From assembly GCA_030077755.1 (NCBI GenBank), contig JAQJZZ010000017.1, positions 186,001 through 250,000 on the forward strand: a DNA stretch of 64,000 nt. The letters are read 5' to 3'. A model generated the notes under the pieces. It worked only from the letters and a program-made list of their open reading frames with translations, searched no databases and was not told the origin of the DNA. This DNA comes from Filosporella fistucella (Eukaryota > Ascomycota > Leotiomycetes > Helotiales). Positions 47,550-58,029 of this stretch are shown here, piece after piece (positions within the stretch are counted from its first letter, which is position 1; each line of letters starts with the position of its first letter). The position numbers and the translations under genes were made by a program.

Positions 47550-48690
47550 TTATTGATCTCCTCCTCGTACTCCCTCTTCTTCTTCTCCTCCTGCTTGCCC
47601 CCTCCCCCTTTGCTCCCTCTCCCTCTGTTTCTTCTCTCTCTCCCTTTGCTCCCTACGATTTTTCTGCTTCTCTTCTTTCTCCTCCAGCGCATCCTTCTCC
47701 CTCTGGCTCATCGTCTCCCCTGCCGCTTTCCTATCAACATCTCTGTCGTCATCTATATCCAACAGATCATCTGGTCTCCACCAAATGTCCAGACCGTGCA
47801 ACTCCACGAAGAGCCCATTTGTGCTCCGGATTGGCTCTCCCTGGTGTGTGCGGTTGGGCACAGCAGCTTTTTGACAACGAAATTCATCAAGCATCTTATC
47901 TGCCGTTAGCTCCATTCTTCTGACTCGAGCTTTCATATCTGCTGGATTTGTTGGAGCCAGCAGTGGATCTATTATATAAAATTAGTCCTCATTTCAAGAT
48001 GATGAGGGGACATTCTTTTGTCACTTGTCACTTACCGCCAAGCATGTCGCCATAAGCAAGCTCGAAATACTTCCTAACATCATTTCCAACAAACATCGCC
48101 AACTTGTCAACAGGTCTGTCTTTGATTGCCTCCAAGAAGTTGAGAACAGGCATATACGGCGCCACCACGCACGTATGTTCGTCAATCAAATCAAAAGCCG
48201 TCGGCGTATCAACAACGCGATACCCATGTTCCTCAATCAGCTTTCGCATCCCAGGCCTCATCATTGGATCTTGCACCACAACATTATTCCTAATGTCTAG
48301 ATTTTGTTCTGCGAGCCTGTCTATAATCTGTACAGAGACAGCGAATTGAGCGACGTCGTTCTTGCCACCCATGCCGATTGCAAGAAGCACGACATTTTTG
48401 ATTGGGTACGTTGGTCGATCGGCGATGGTCTCTGCGAGGATCAGGTCGAGCCGATGAGGTGAGTCGCTCAGATGCCAGCGGTGTCGAAATTCTCGGAACA
48501 GACGTCTAGGTCTCTTCAAGTCCAGAGTGGTCGAGTGTAAGATAGCCTGGCGAAATATATCAGGGGCGATTTGGTGCAGACGGGTCAGCAAATATGAAAA
48601 GATGCGGGGGCCCAAATGGTAGAGAAAGTTGGCAATGAATGAAAACGAGAGCGCGACTCTCGGAATTGACAAGAGGTCGGGTAGCTCCAT
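47550..48690 (-). CDS. SRR1-like domain protein with charged C-terminal tail
   Basis: Exons 48036-48690 and 47550-47968 (67-nt intron) give 357 aa from the ATG at 48690. The middle resembles the SRR1-like domain: VVLLAIGMGGKNDVAQFAVSV, then NVVVQDPMMRPGMRKLIEE and a CVVAPYMPVLNFLEAI block. The SRR1 family is named for an Arabidopsis clock/light protein and its yeast relative Ber1, and its biochemical role is unsettled. The N-terminus has a hydrophobic helix (SFSFIANFLYHLGPRIFSYL). The last 60 residues are almost pure Glu/Arg/Lys/Gln (REKKQREREQRGRGQ), a likely single alpha-helix or coiled coil, read from the long CT-rich tract at 47550-47690. Confidence 0.7.
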
Positions 48691-49081
48691 TTTGTACAAT
48701 TAGGTAGGCGATATAGGAATGACAAAACGGATTCTACAGATGAAAAACGGGAGGATTGACCAAAATAATAGCATGGTTACTGCAGACATAATGCTTCTTT
48801 GTTGTAGATCAGTCTTGTGAGTGTGGATGAATGCGTTCTTTCTTAAGCATGAAGAATGTGATGGTTGCATCATGGCAAAAATGAAAATCGTGTACGAAAA
48901 GGATCGAGTAACAAAGCGAACAATGATAATTTCGGGAACAGTTGGGCAAATACTAGTAATGCTGCATTGCTTGCGATGAGTGAGAGCAATGCGACTAAAC
49001 GAGTCCCATGTCCTAGTGCCTCAATGGACTTATCACAGTCTTCAAGTATTTGACGATTCATACTGTCGACTTATCAAGCTT
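48691..49081. other. intergenic
   Basis: Promoter of the SRR1-like gene and 3' flank of the reductase gene. I see no feature beyond short unsupported frames. Confidence 0.5.
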
Positions 49082-50425
49082 CTATGCTGACCCTTCCATT
49101 TTTTTCAATTCCAAATACTGTGCAATCACACTCTTGACCTGTTCCTCGTACCCAATCCACTTGATGGTGAAGACTTCTTCGGTTTTGCTGGCATCGAAAT
49201 ATGATTCCAGGCCAGATATCTCGCCATTGAGCTTCAAAATTCCACTTTCGACTTCCGATGGGAAATTCTTGCGCACAATGTCGCTGACCAAATTCTGATA
49301 GAAGATTAGCCTCATTCCGCGATGAATTGCCCGAGATATTTTCGTAGCCAATATCCTGGTTTGTTTAGCAAGATCAGAGAAAACTTACATTAGTCCAATC
49401 AACATCATTTGCAGAAGCGATAAAATCTTGACCTCCTTTGATTGCAGGGTCAAGTGCACGAACATGAAGATCTGCACAGTCGTTCTGCAAATATGTTAGT
49501 AGTGATCCATCCACTGGCAAGGCGATCAAATCGGGATCATACCACGTGCACACTTCCAGAAACTGGTTTCAGTAGCTGAGATGTCCCTAGAGCAATCCCA
49601 ATGACATATCGATTTGTCCCAGCTGCCTCTATACTTGAGGCAGAGGTTGAAAGTTCATTAGGCCCAAGAATTACTGATGGTAGGATATTGATAATATCAA
49701 AGCCAGGTTTATTTTCGGCGACGAACTTCATGCTCTCAGCCCGAGCTAAACGTTTAGATGCTGTGTAGGCTTCGAATGGTGAGAAATTTGCGTGAGGATC
49801 TGGAACGGGTCCCAAGTCCATTGCTATGGGTTGTTTAATAAGTATATCGATGAAAGACATCCGGAATTCTCTAGGTTTTAGAGCGGTTTTGAGGTCGTTA
49901 CTGACCTCCTAGGCGACCACTTTTTCCAACATCTAATGCAACAACTGAAGACATAATCACAATCCTCTTCACAGATTTTGCTTTAGCCGCGGATCTCACA
50001 ACGCCCATGGTCATCTGGACGGCTGGCTGAATCACATCTTCGAATGTTTTCTCCGTCTAAAGTATACTGATTAGCTCAAAATTTCCCATTAGAATCCCCT
50101 CACCTGCTTCGTCAGTGGTGAAGCAACATGGATGACAGAGTCCATGCCAACGACCGCGGCATCAAAAGCACCCTCTTTCAATAGATCTTCGATGATCACC
50201 ACTTCGAAATTGGAGAGATAAGGCTGGATAGACTTCGCAGTTTTGAGTTGTGTAGCCACAGCTTGACGGCGGATAACGGCCCGTACTTTGTGGCCCGCAG
50301 TGAGAGCCGATACGACAATTCGGAAGCCTAGGTGACCATTGGCTCCAGAGATCTATTGAGAAAGTTAAAATATAAATCATATATAAATAATTTGAGTTTC
50401 CTACCAGTACGGATTGAGATGCCAT
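49082..50425 (-). CDS. extended SDR: NAD(P)-dependent epimerase/dihydroflavonol-4-reductase-like
   Basis: Six minus-strand exons, 50405-50425 (21 nt), 50104-50352, 49906-50056, 49543-49823, 49389-49484 and 49082-49294, give 336 aa. The Rossmann motif spans the first junction: MASQSVL then ISGANGHLGFRIV (GxxGxxG). Other motifs are VIHVASPLT, RIVIMSSVVALDV and EAYTASKRLAR, where the Y-x3-K catalytic pair is YTASK, with NILPSVILGPN further on. The fifth intron is taken to run to 49295 because DWTN must join NLVSDIVRKNFPSEVESGILKLNG; the nearer CAG acceptor gives a wrong frame. Members reduce aldehydes, ketones or flavonol-like compounds; substrate unknown. The neighbours are housekeeping, so no pathway is suggested. 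Confidence 0.85.
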
Positions 50426-51099
50426 GTTGGACTACGCAGTGAGAAGTCGGTTTTCAGGAACTGGATGAAACAGGACTAGGAGGAGGAACAAGTCGATAGA
50501 GATCAGAGCTTGACAGGGAAACATTTCAAGAAGGAAGGAGTGCAGGAGGACGCTGAGAGCTAGAGACAACTTACCTATATCGTCATCGGCAAGGACGGGG
50601 ATACATACACCGAACGCCGAGCTTCAATGTCAATGTATCTCAGCATTTAGTTTCAAATTCATGAGGCACAAAAGAAATAATCCAACTTTCAATTGAAAGC
50701 CTGGGTGAAAACCATAATAGAGATTGTGAACTGATCAATATTGGTTGCTCTGGTTTGATTTGCTGTGCATCTCAATACAGACAGTCGGCATTCAACTCCG
50801 ATAACTCAGTTCAGCGCTGCGTTCCTCTCTGTGCAATTGATAGAATAGAAATTCTAGGGACAATCACTCATGATCTCCTAAGCTCGGACTCTCAGCCAAT
50901 TATTGCTGGCAAACAACCCTCATAGATGACTAGCCTAGGTTGCAAGAGACAAGAAGTAGAAATTAACTTCCCTCCAACCGCGGCATTCCGTCACCCCGCC
51001 GATTTACCGCCCCCACTTCCCCCACTCCTCTTCCCAAGTCGACGTCAACTTTATGATTTCTGTACCTCTTTGACTCTGTAGTACAGAGAGAAAATCACA
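50426..51099. promoter_or_regulatory. divergent promoter region
   Basis: The SDR gene (minus) and the DUF336 gene (plus) start 674 bp apart, so both promoters lie here. A C/T-rich patch near 50998-51045 immediately precedes the DUF336 start. No other element is recognised. Confidence 0.5.
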
Positions 51100-51745
51100 A
51101 TGGCAACGAAAACTCAAGAACAACTTACTCTCACTGGTGCCAAAATTGCAATTGAGGCGGCACAGAAGAGAGCCAAGGAGATAGGTGTACCAATGAATGT
51201 TGCAGTCGTGGATGCGGGTACACATTTATTGGCTTTTGAGAGGATGGAGGGAGCGAAAATCACGAGTATTAGCAGTAAGTAATACTTTGAACTATTCTTT
51301 AAGGATTGGAGACTGTTTCCCCGATGAGACTTTTCACAGAGTTTGGAGAGGTGATTTGATTATGGTTTAAGACTGGCTGTGTTCATCCCAAATGCCCCCA
51401 CGTCTGAGATAGCCACCTCTTATTCCTATTTATTGGAAACATATGGATATTAACAACCAAACAGTAGCAATAAACAAAGCTTTCACAGCTTCAGGTCACC
51501 GAGTCGGCACACACACTTACAAAGAAGCTGTGTGGCCTGGTGGGGCTGCTTATGGACTCGGGAATACCAATGATGGTCGATTCACCACGTTTGGAGGTGG
51601 TTTACCAATTGTGAATGCTAAAGGAGACGTTATTGGAGGAATTGGAGCTAGTACAGGGACTCCAGCACAGGATCAGAGTGTGGTACAAGCTGGAGTGGAT
51701 GCATTGAACGAGGTGTTGAAGGGGAGAGTGAAGGCCAAGTTGTAG
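51100..51745 (+). CDS. GlcG/HbpS (DUF336) family protein
   Basis: Exons 51100-51274 and 51465-51745 with a 190-nt intron (long for this window) give 151 aa, typical of the family. Characteristic runs are AKIAIEAAQKRAKEIGVPM, NVAVVDAGTHLLAFERMEGA and, after the intron, SIAINKAFTASGHRVGT; then FTTFGGGLPI, VIGGIGASTGTPAQD and a closing helix. HbpS binds haem in Streptomyces, while GlcG and the fungal members have no established activity. The intron could hide an additional small exon, but the junction (TSIS|IAINKAF) fits the family without one. Confidence 0.88.
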
Positions 51746-52067
51746 TGTCGAAATGAGGTGGAAACGTGTAATGGTAATGATACCTTTTGTTTCGAAAATA
51801 TCTGTATGATGAAATAGGCAAGGATGTAATAGAGGTGGTGGCGAGAGCTTTGTAGATATTCAGTAAACTGTCGCATTTTAAGTACTAGTAAATACGTAAA
51901 TACGTAAATACTTCCACTTTCAGGCAAAGTGGTAGGAAGCATTCATCATGCATTCAAATACGATCATCATCTCCAACTCCTTTTCTTCCCAAGCGGGAAT
52001 CTCCCCAAACCCTCTTCCAACGCCAACCTCCCTGATGTACACTAATATATACAAGCACTGTACATTT
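51746..52067. other. intergenic, convergent 3' ends
   Basis: 3' flanks of the DUF336 gene and of MET8. Contains a small tandem repeat (51888-51911). Confidence 0.6.
51888..51911. repeat. three perfect tandem copies of GTAAATAC
   Basis: The 8-bp unit is repeated three times without change, in the 3' flank between convergent genes. Confidence 0.9.
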
Positions 52068-52925
52068 TCACCCCCAGCCAACACAGAATCCGAATGATCC
52101 ATCGAACGCGTCAAACTCTCCATCCATTGCCCGTAGACAGTCTAATCGAGGGACTTTGTCTGGCCCATAGAACCCCAAAAGTTTCGTCATATCTTCATCA
52201 CCCATATCACACAAGTCTTCTAGACTATATGCATCACTGACTTTAATCATCCTGTCTTTGTCAATAACAAAACCCCTCGGTCATATTGAGGGGACGTACC
52301 AGGCCATGCGCTTAGGACCCTCTTCTATTCCAGGAGCGACCTTCCGTAGCATCTGCCTCAGCTTGCCGACTTTTGTTATGGCTTCTCCAACATTGTCCGG
52401 CAGATTCTCTGCAATCGACCTTCTCACAATATTTGCTAATCGTGGACCTTTGCCATTCGTGCTAACCATGATCTGTAAGGGTCCGTCTCGATGCACGCTC
52501 CCGAAATAGAAATCACACTCTGGAGGCACATCTGCAATGTTTGCTGCTATCTTTCTTTCCTTGCATAACTTCCATATTTGTGATGAAGCTTCTGGATCAT
52601 CAACCGCAGTCAAGACCATATCCACATTATCCAGGTCTGAAGGTATAAATTTTCTGTCCACAAAATCAACCTGCCTCTTTTCGACTCGATATGCGACTTC
52701 TGGATTCAATCCTTCCCTTGGGGAAACAACGGTGACTTTTGCATCAGCATTCAGTACATTTAATATTCGTCCAGCTGCAACCTACAGACATCAGTGGCAA
52801 TCAAATAAATCAATTCAAATACTCACCTCTCCACCTCCAACAACCAACACTCTCTTATTCCTAATCTGCCATGCCAAAATCAAAGAACCACCTCCTCTGA
52901 CTTCTGGGAATTTGTCGCCGCCCAT
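52068..52925 (-). CDS. MET8: Met8-type bifunctional siroheme synthase (precorrin-2 dehydrogenase / sirohydrochlorin ferrochelatase)
   Basis: Exons 52827-52925, 52300-52781 and 52068-52251 give 254 aa, close to yeast Met8. The start MGGDKFPEVRGGGSLILAW leads into VLVVGGGE, then VAAGRILNVLNADAKVTVVS (NAD-binding Rossmann). The catalytic region reads NIADVPPECDFYFGS, followed by GPLQIMVSTNGKGPRLANIVR and PKRMAWMIKVSDAYSLEDLC. Siroheme is the cofactor of sulfite and nitrite reductases, so this gene serves sulfur and nitrate assimilation in the cytosol. It is divergent from the PEP7 gene with only 196 bp between start codons. The in-frame frame upstream of 52925 is not conserved-looking. Confidence 0.92.
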
Positions 52926-53121
52926 AATTGCAATGTTGAAAGAATCAAGAATTATTTTGTCCGGAGATGCACGATAAGGAGACCGATAAGACCCACCAAC
53001 CAACCTGGCGAGCTTAGCGTCAACTTCGCCTTACTCCACGGACCGCTGAGTTCATGTTGGAGATTCTAAAACACCTCGAGCTAGACACGCTCGCAGGCAA
53101 AGGAAAAGATATACTCCCGCT
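52926..53121. promoter_or_regulatory. compact divergent promoter, MET8 / PEP7
   Basis: Only 196 bp separate the two start codons, so the two housekeeping genes must share regulatory sequence. No specific factor site was identified. Confidence 0.6.
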
Positions 53122-55223
53122 ATGTCTGGTCGAAAGCTGGGAGGCGGGAGGATTCTTGGTAGTGGGAAGTCGCTGGCACCTCCCGCCCCTCCGGCGCATC
53201 AGAGAACTGCAGACTTGATCTCGCCGTCTGAAAGTATTGTGTCGTCGAGCTCGTCAGCGTCACCTTTGGCTACATCCCCATTACCAGAACATAGTCAGGA
53301 CTTGAGTTCGGTGGTATCATTACAAAATGGAGCGTCTTCTGTTACGGCAGCGAGCTCGAAGCTGCTGTGCCCGATTTGCAATGAAGAGATGGTGGGTTCT
53401 CTGAATAATGCTGGAATAGGCAGCTAACATTGGCAGATGACTTTACTACAATTGAATCGGTAAATATTTTGCGAACTATTTTTTAATCGAATCTAACATC
53501 TTCAGGCATCTCGACGATAATCACCAAGAATTACCAGAGGTGGAACAAGATGAGGTCAAAAATTGGTTTGACAAGCAGGTGTTGAAGGCCAAGAAATTCC
53601 AACCATTGGCAGTAATAAACCAAAAGTTGAAAGGGCTGGATGTTTTCGAATCGAATGAACCTCCTCCTCCAGCTTCAACGCCTAGCATCCTACAAAACAA
53701 TCGAGTTTCAATTCCAGAAGTTGCCCGACCTGATCCAGACGAGGTGGTTACGAGAGCGCATTGGCAAAAGTCAGGTTACAATGATATGTGCACGGAGCCA
53801 GCATGTGGGAAGAGACTGGGACCAGTGAATGGGAGCGTGAATTGTAGGAAATGCGGACGTCTCTTCTGCGAGGATCATACGATGTACCAAATGAAGCTCT
53901 CGAGGTCTGCGCAACATGAGCCAGTCAGAGGATTCTGGTGTCGAGTTTGTGAGACTTGTTTCAAGTCTAGGGAAGGATATAACGATCATAATGGATTTAT
54001 GCGAGATGATACCAGCAGCTTCATGGCTATGCGCCGGAAGACGGTCGACAAGGCATATTTGGAGATCTCGAGGCTGGAAAAACGATTGACGAAGCTCACA
54101 CAATTGCTTGCAAATCCACCAGAAGATGTGTCAATCAATGGAGGTGTTCTATCTCTGGCCGGGCAGAAGAATCAAAGGAAATTACTAGAGCAATCGGTCG
54201 TGACCTGGGAAGAAGATGCGAAAGTTGCAAAATGTCCTTTCTGCCAGCAAGAATTTGGTACTTGGTCATTCAGGCGGCATCATTGTCGAATTTGTGGCCG
54301 AGTCGTATGCTCGGATCCAAGAACAGGCTGTTCATCAGAGATAGGCCTAAATGTTGCAAGCAGTAAGTCCTCCTCTCACCCCACATCCGCAGCATTGACG
54401 CCTTGCAGCAACTGATCCTACGTCAGAAAAAGCGTCGTCGCCCCTCAACCTAGATATCAGGATGTGTCGTGACTGTAAAAGCACGATATTCTCCAAGAAG
54501 GACTTTGCGGACTCACTATCACAACCACCGCCGTCCCAACGGGCATATGAAAACCTCCTCCAATTCGAGAAAGGCATTCGGCTCCTTCTCCCGACCTTCC
54601 ACCGTCTCCTCATGGCCCTCCAGGACCCGGATCATCCACCCTCCCATGTAACTCTGACAGAAGCCTCCAAAGTACGCAAACGCCTGATCGACTCTTTCGG
54701 AAAATACGATTTAGCAGCAAAACGTATTCGAGACATGCCTACAGATAGTAGCACCCAAGCAAGACTGCAAAAAGCAATATACCAACAGAGTGCCGCGTTC
54801 CTCAACTTACATATGCTCCCACTTAAATCCCTTCCCAAAATCCTCAAACATGCTTCTCCTCACGGTTCCGCTCTTCCCGCCAATGGACGCTCAGCACTAT
54901 CCACTATCAAATACAACGATATCGACTCTTCTTCTCAGATATCATCTTCCTCTCAGATTTCCGCATTAGAAGCGGAAGAGAAAGAGTTAAGAGAACGATT
55001 GATTGTCCTCGAGGAACAAAGGTTTATGGTTGGAGGCATGTTGGACGAAGCTAGGAAGAAGAGAAGATTTGATGAAGTGGAAGTTTTGAAGGGTAATTGT
55101 GAGGAAGTGGACAGAGAAATTGATGCTGTGAGAGGGATGATTGAGGGACTGGATTTCAGAGGCGTTTATACGGGTAGTGCTAACGGGAACGGAGTTCTGG
55201 GAATGGGCGGTGGTGGGAAGTGA
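53122..55223 (+). CDS. PEP7: Pep7/Vac1 (rabenosyn-5-like) FYVE-domain vesicle tethering protein
   Basis: Exons 53122-53391, 53437-53459 (23 nt), 53506-54362 and 54409-55223 give 654 aa. Order: a Ser-rich disordered N-terminus; a C2H2 finger built across two introns (LLCPICNEEM, MTLLQLNR, HLDDNHQE); a Cys-rich finger (CRKCGRLFCEDHTM); a FYVE finger with WSFRRHHCRICGRVVCSD, the R-R-H-H-C-R PI3P-binding signature; its last Cys pair MCRDC after the final intron; then helices and a C-terminal coiled coil ending in a Gly-rich tail. Yeast Vac1/Pep7 links PI3P, Rab5 (Vps21) and Vps45 at endosomes. The pairing of two zinc-binding modules around KLSRSAQHEPVRGFWCRVC is typical of the fungal orthologues. 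Confidence 0.88.
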
Positions 55224-56003
55224 GTCGATTCAACTTTCAGTTGAGGAGGGCCGGTGTGTTAATCTGAGGGCGGTCGTTTGAACTTATCAGCTCTATATTC
55301 TGCTCGAGTAAGGAATCATGCATTGCGTGGCGTTTGACGGTGGGGTGGTATGGAACGGATGGTGGAATGGTGTTTGGAGTGATTGTTGTGGATGTGTATC
55401 TACATATAACTTTGTTGAGACAATGATTTTGTCTGAATTATAAAATCACCATCTCCATGGGTAATCATATGTGTCTTCTATTCATTGTAAGCGAAGTATC
55501 TGAGGCAAAGTATAACGATAACGAGATGGCGAGGAGAAGGGCTGGGGCAGGAAATTATGAGAAGGAGGGTATTCCAATACGAATGTAGGAGAAGGGGAAA
55601 CCATAAGACTGTTGACCCAGTTAGCCACACTGGGTTCGGGACTAAGATCGGACATGCAATGATTTTGCAGATCTAATCTGATAAGATGATTAGTTTTCAC
55701 GGACAAGTAAAGCTTTCATTTAGCTCAGTTTGATGTCTACCTAGTATAGCCTCACATTATTCTGCTATTATTCCACCCTCTCCTCCCAAGCTGCTTGTTT
55801 CAGTGCCCAGTATCTCGGATCCATCGTCAGACGGAGTAACTCCGACACATGATTCAAGGTTGGCTTCACGTATACTTCTCCATTCTCAAAACACGTCTGA
55901 CTAACGAATCATTGTATTGCAGAAATGCAGGGTCAATTGTACAGGTTACATGGGGAATCTCTATGCATCATTACAATCACTTCCCCGTTCCTCCCTCTCA
56001 CCT
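55224..56003. other. intergenic, convergent 3' ends
   Basis: 3' flanks of PEP7 and LAT1. Nothing beyond short unsupported frames. Confidence 0.5.
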
Positions 56004-57508
56004 TTAGAGCAAAAGCTCCAATGGGTTCTCCACAACCTTCTTGAACTCCTTAATCCACTCTCCACCTACTGCTCCATCAACGACCTTGTGATCAAAGCTG
56101 CCAGTAACCACGATTTGATCGTCCCACTCAATGCTGGTTCCTTCTTCGGTCTCTACTGGGATGGCGACTTTCTTTGTGGTTCCCACAGCGAGAATGCCTG
56201 CCTGAGGAGGGTTGATGACAGCTGTGAAGCGGTCAATGGCTGAGTTCATACCCATGTTGGAGATGGTGAAGGTTCCGCCTTGGTACTCTTCTGGCTTGAG
56301 CTTGCCATCACGAGCACGCTTGCCGAGATCTTTAACCTGAGCAGAAATCGATTCGAGTCCGAGTCCTTCGACGGATTTGACAATAGGAGTCATGAGACCG
56401 ACTGGGGTTGCAACGGCGACCTGCGTAGTTAGTGAGGAATTTCGAGAAATTTCGAGAAATTTCGAGAAATGGACAAGAGACTTACAGAAATGTCAACGTT
56501 GTTGAACTGACGGATGAATCCATCTCTCCAGCTTGAGTTAACAGTTGGAACTTTCTTGCATGCAACGGCACAGGCTTTAATCAAGAAATCGTTGACTGAG
56601 AGCTTGTATTTTCCATCGGCAGACGCGTTAAGAGCAGCTCGGAGCTTCAAAAGCTTGGTAACTGACACAGATGCTGCGACGAAGTAGTGAGGGTTTTGGT
56701 TCATTGACTCGGTAAGACGGTTGGCAATGGTCTTGCGCATCGATGATGTAGGAGTATCGGTATATGATGCTGCTGGGGCAGCTCCTGGAGCAGCTGCGGA
56801 TCCACCAGATTGAGCCTTCTTGACATCGGCTTCAGTGACTTGTCCACCCTTTCCAGTGCCTTTTATACCAGTGATCTTAACACCATTTTCAATCGCCAAT
56901 CTAATGGCAGCAGCACTTGCATTGGGTGTTCTGTCTAAGGCTGATTGTAATTTTCCACCACTCGACTCGGTCTCTTCGGGGGCTGGGGCCGATTCCTTCT
57001 TAGGAGGTGGAGCAGTTCCGGATTGTGTATCAGCTGGCTCAGACGACTGACTGGCCTCTTCCTTTGGTGGAGGAGCAGGAGCGCTCTCTCCACCAGCATC
57101 TTCAAGTGTGAAAGATTCGAAAGCTGACGCATCCTCGCCTTCTTCGATCATGACAGCAATGGGCTGGAAATGTCAGTAAAGTGGATCCTTGGAGCTCAAT
57201 TGGCATCTTACATTTCCAACAGCGATATCCTTGGCTCCAGATTCTTTTAAAATCTTAGCTAGAACACCCTCCTCTTGGAATTCAAAATCCATTTGCGCCT
57301 TATCCGTCTCAATCTCAACCAGAACATCACCGGGAGAGATCGCATCTCCGGGTTTCTTCTGCCACGTCCCAATATTACCAGATGTCATAGTAGGAGACAA
57401 TGCAGGCATTGTGACTACTGTATGAGGAGGGAAGGATTTCGAGGCGTAACATCTTGCGTGGAAAGCCAAAGATGGCAAAGCCCTCCGGCGCAGAACGGCG
57501 GAAAACAT
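56004..57508 (-). CDS. LAT1: pyruvate dehydrogenase E2, dihydrolipoyllysine acetyltransferase
   Basis: Exons 57212-57508, 56486-57163 and 56004-56420 give 463 aa. An N-terminal basic mitochondrial presequence ([20 protein letters not shown]) precedes one lipoyl domain with the lipoylated Lys70 ([12 protein letters not shown]). A long Pro/Ala/Glu/Ser linker leads to the peripheral-subunit-binding domain ([19 protein letters not shown]). The catalytic domain has [17 protein letters not shown] and [12 protein letters not shown], with His436 and Asp440 of the DHxxxDG active site; Lys in place of Arg is normal for PDH E2 of fungi. The enzyme makes acetyl-CoA in the mitochondrial matrix as the core of the PDH complex. 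Divergent from SEC7. Confidence 0.94.
56441..56470. repeat. three perfect tandem copies of TTCGAGAAAT inside LAT1 intron 2
   Basis: The 10-bp unit fills almost half of the 65-nt intron (56421-56485). It lies between the donor region and the branch/acceptor, so copy number changes would alter only intron length. Confidence 0.9.
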
Positions 57509-58029
57509 TGTGAGTTGCTGAGGAGAAACAACTTAAGAAATAGAACGAGCGGAAAAACAGAAGACGTATCCAGACAATTGATGTCGTGGATTGAGGACGC
57601 CGACGTTGATGCTGGTGGGAGGTGGAGGAGGAGAAGGGTGGAGGAGCTGAGCTTGAAAGATCGAGGACTTTGATAAATGTTGAACCTAACAAATTTCGGC
57701 GTTGGGAGAGGCAGGCCGCTAAGGCTACCCCTAGTGGCTCCTACAAACGGCGAGCTGGCCTTGCGACAAGAACCGACATTGATTGGCTAGATAGACGCAA
57801 TTTACTAGGCCCGGGATGCTGAACTCGTAGATTCGGCCGCTCGTACAGATTTCTGAAGGTTACGTGGTAGCAGACAATACTATAGCAGCTGAATTCCGAT
57901 ATTTCGACTCTCCGCCGAAACAATTATCTCCAATTTCACATCACGACGACAACACTACGAAATCATTCAGGAGACGTCTCTCATTACATCCAAGCCTCGT
58001 ATGGAAGAAGGCGCATTTAGGAGCCCATC
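57509..58029. promoter_or_regulatory. divergent promoter region, LAT1 / SEC7
   Basis: The two start codons are 521 bp apart on opposite strands, so both promoters lie here. No recognised factor site. Confidence 0.5.

Noticed and set aside
49295..49351. Extra exon segment of the reductase following the CAG at 49356-49358
   Set aside because: It puts the conserved KNFPSEVESG end out of frame; the CAG ending at 49295 joins perfectly and has a better-placed branch site.
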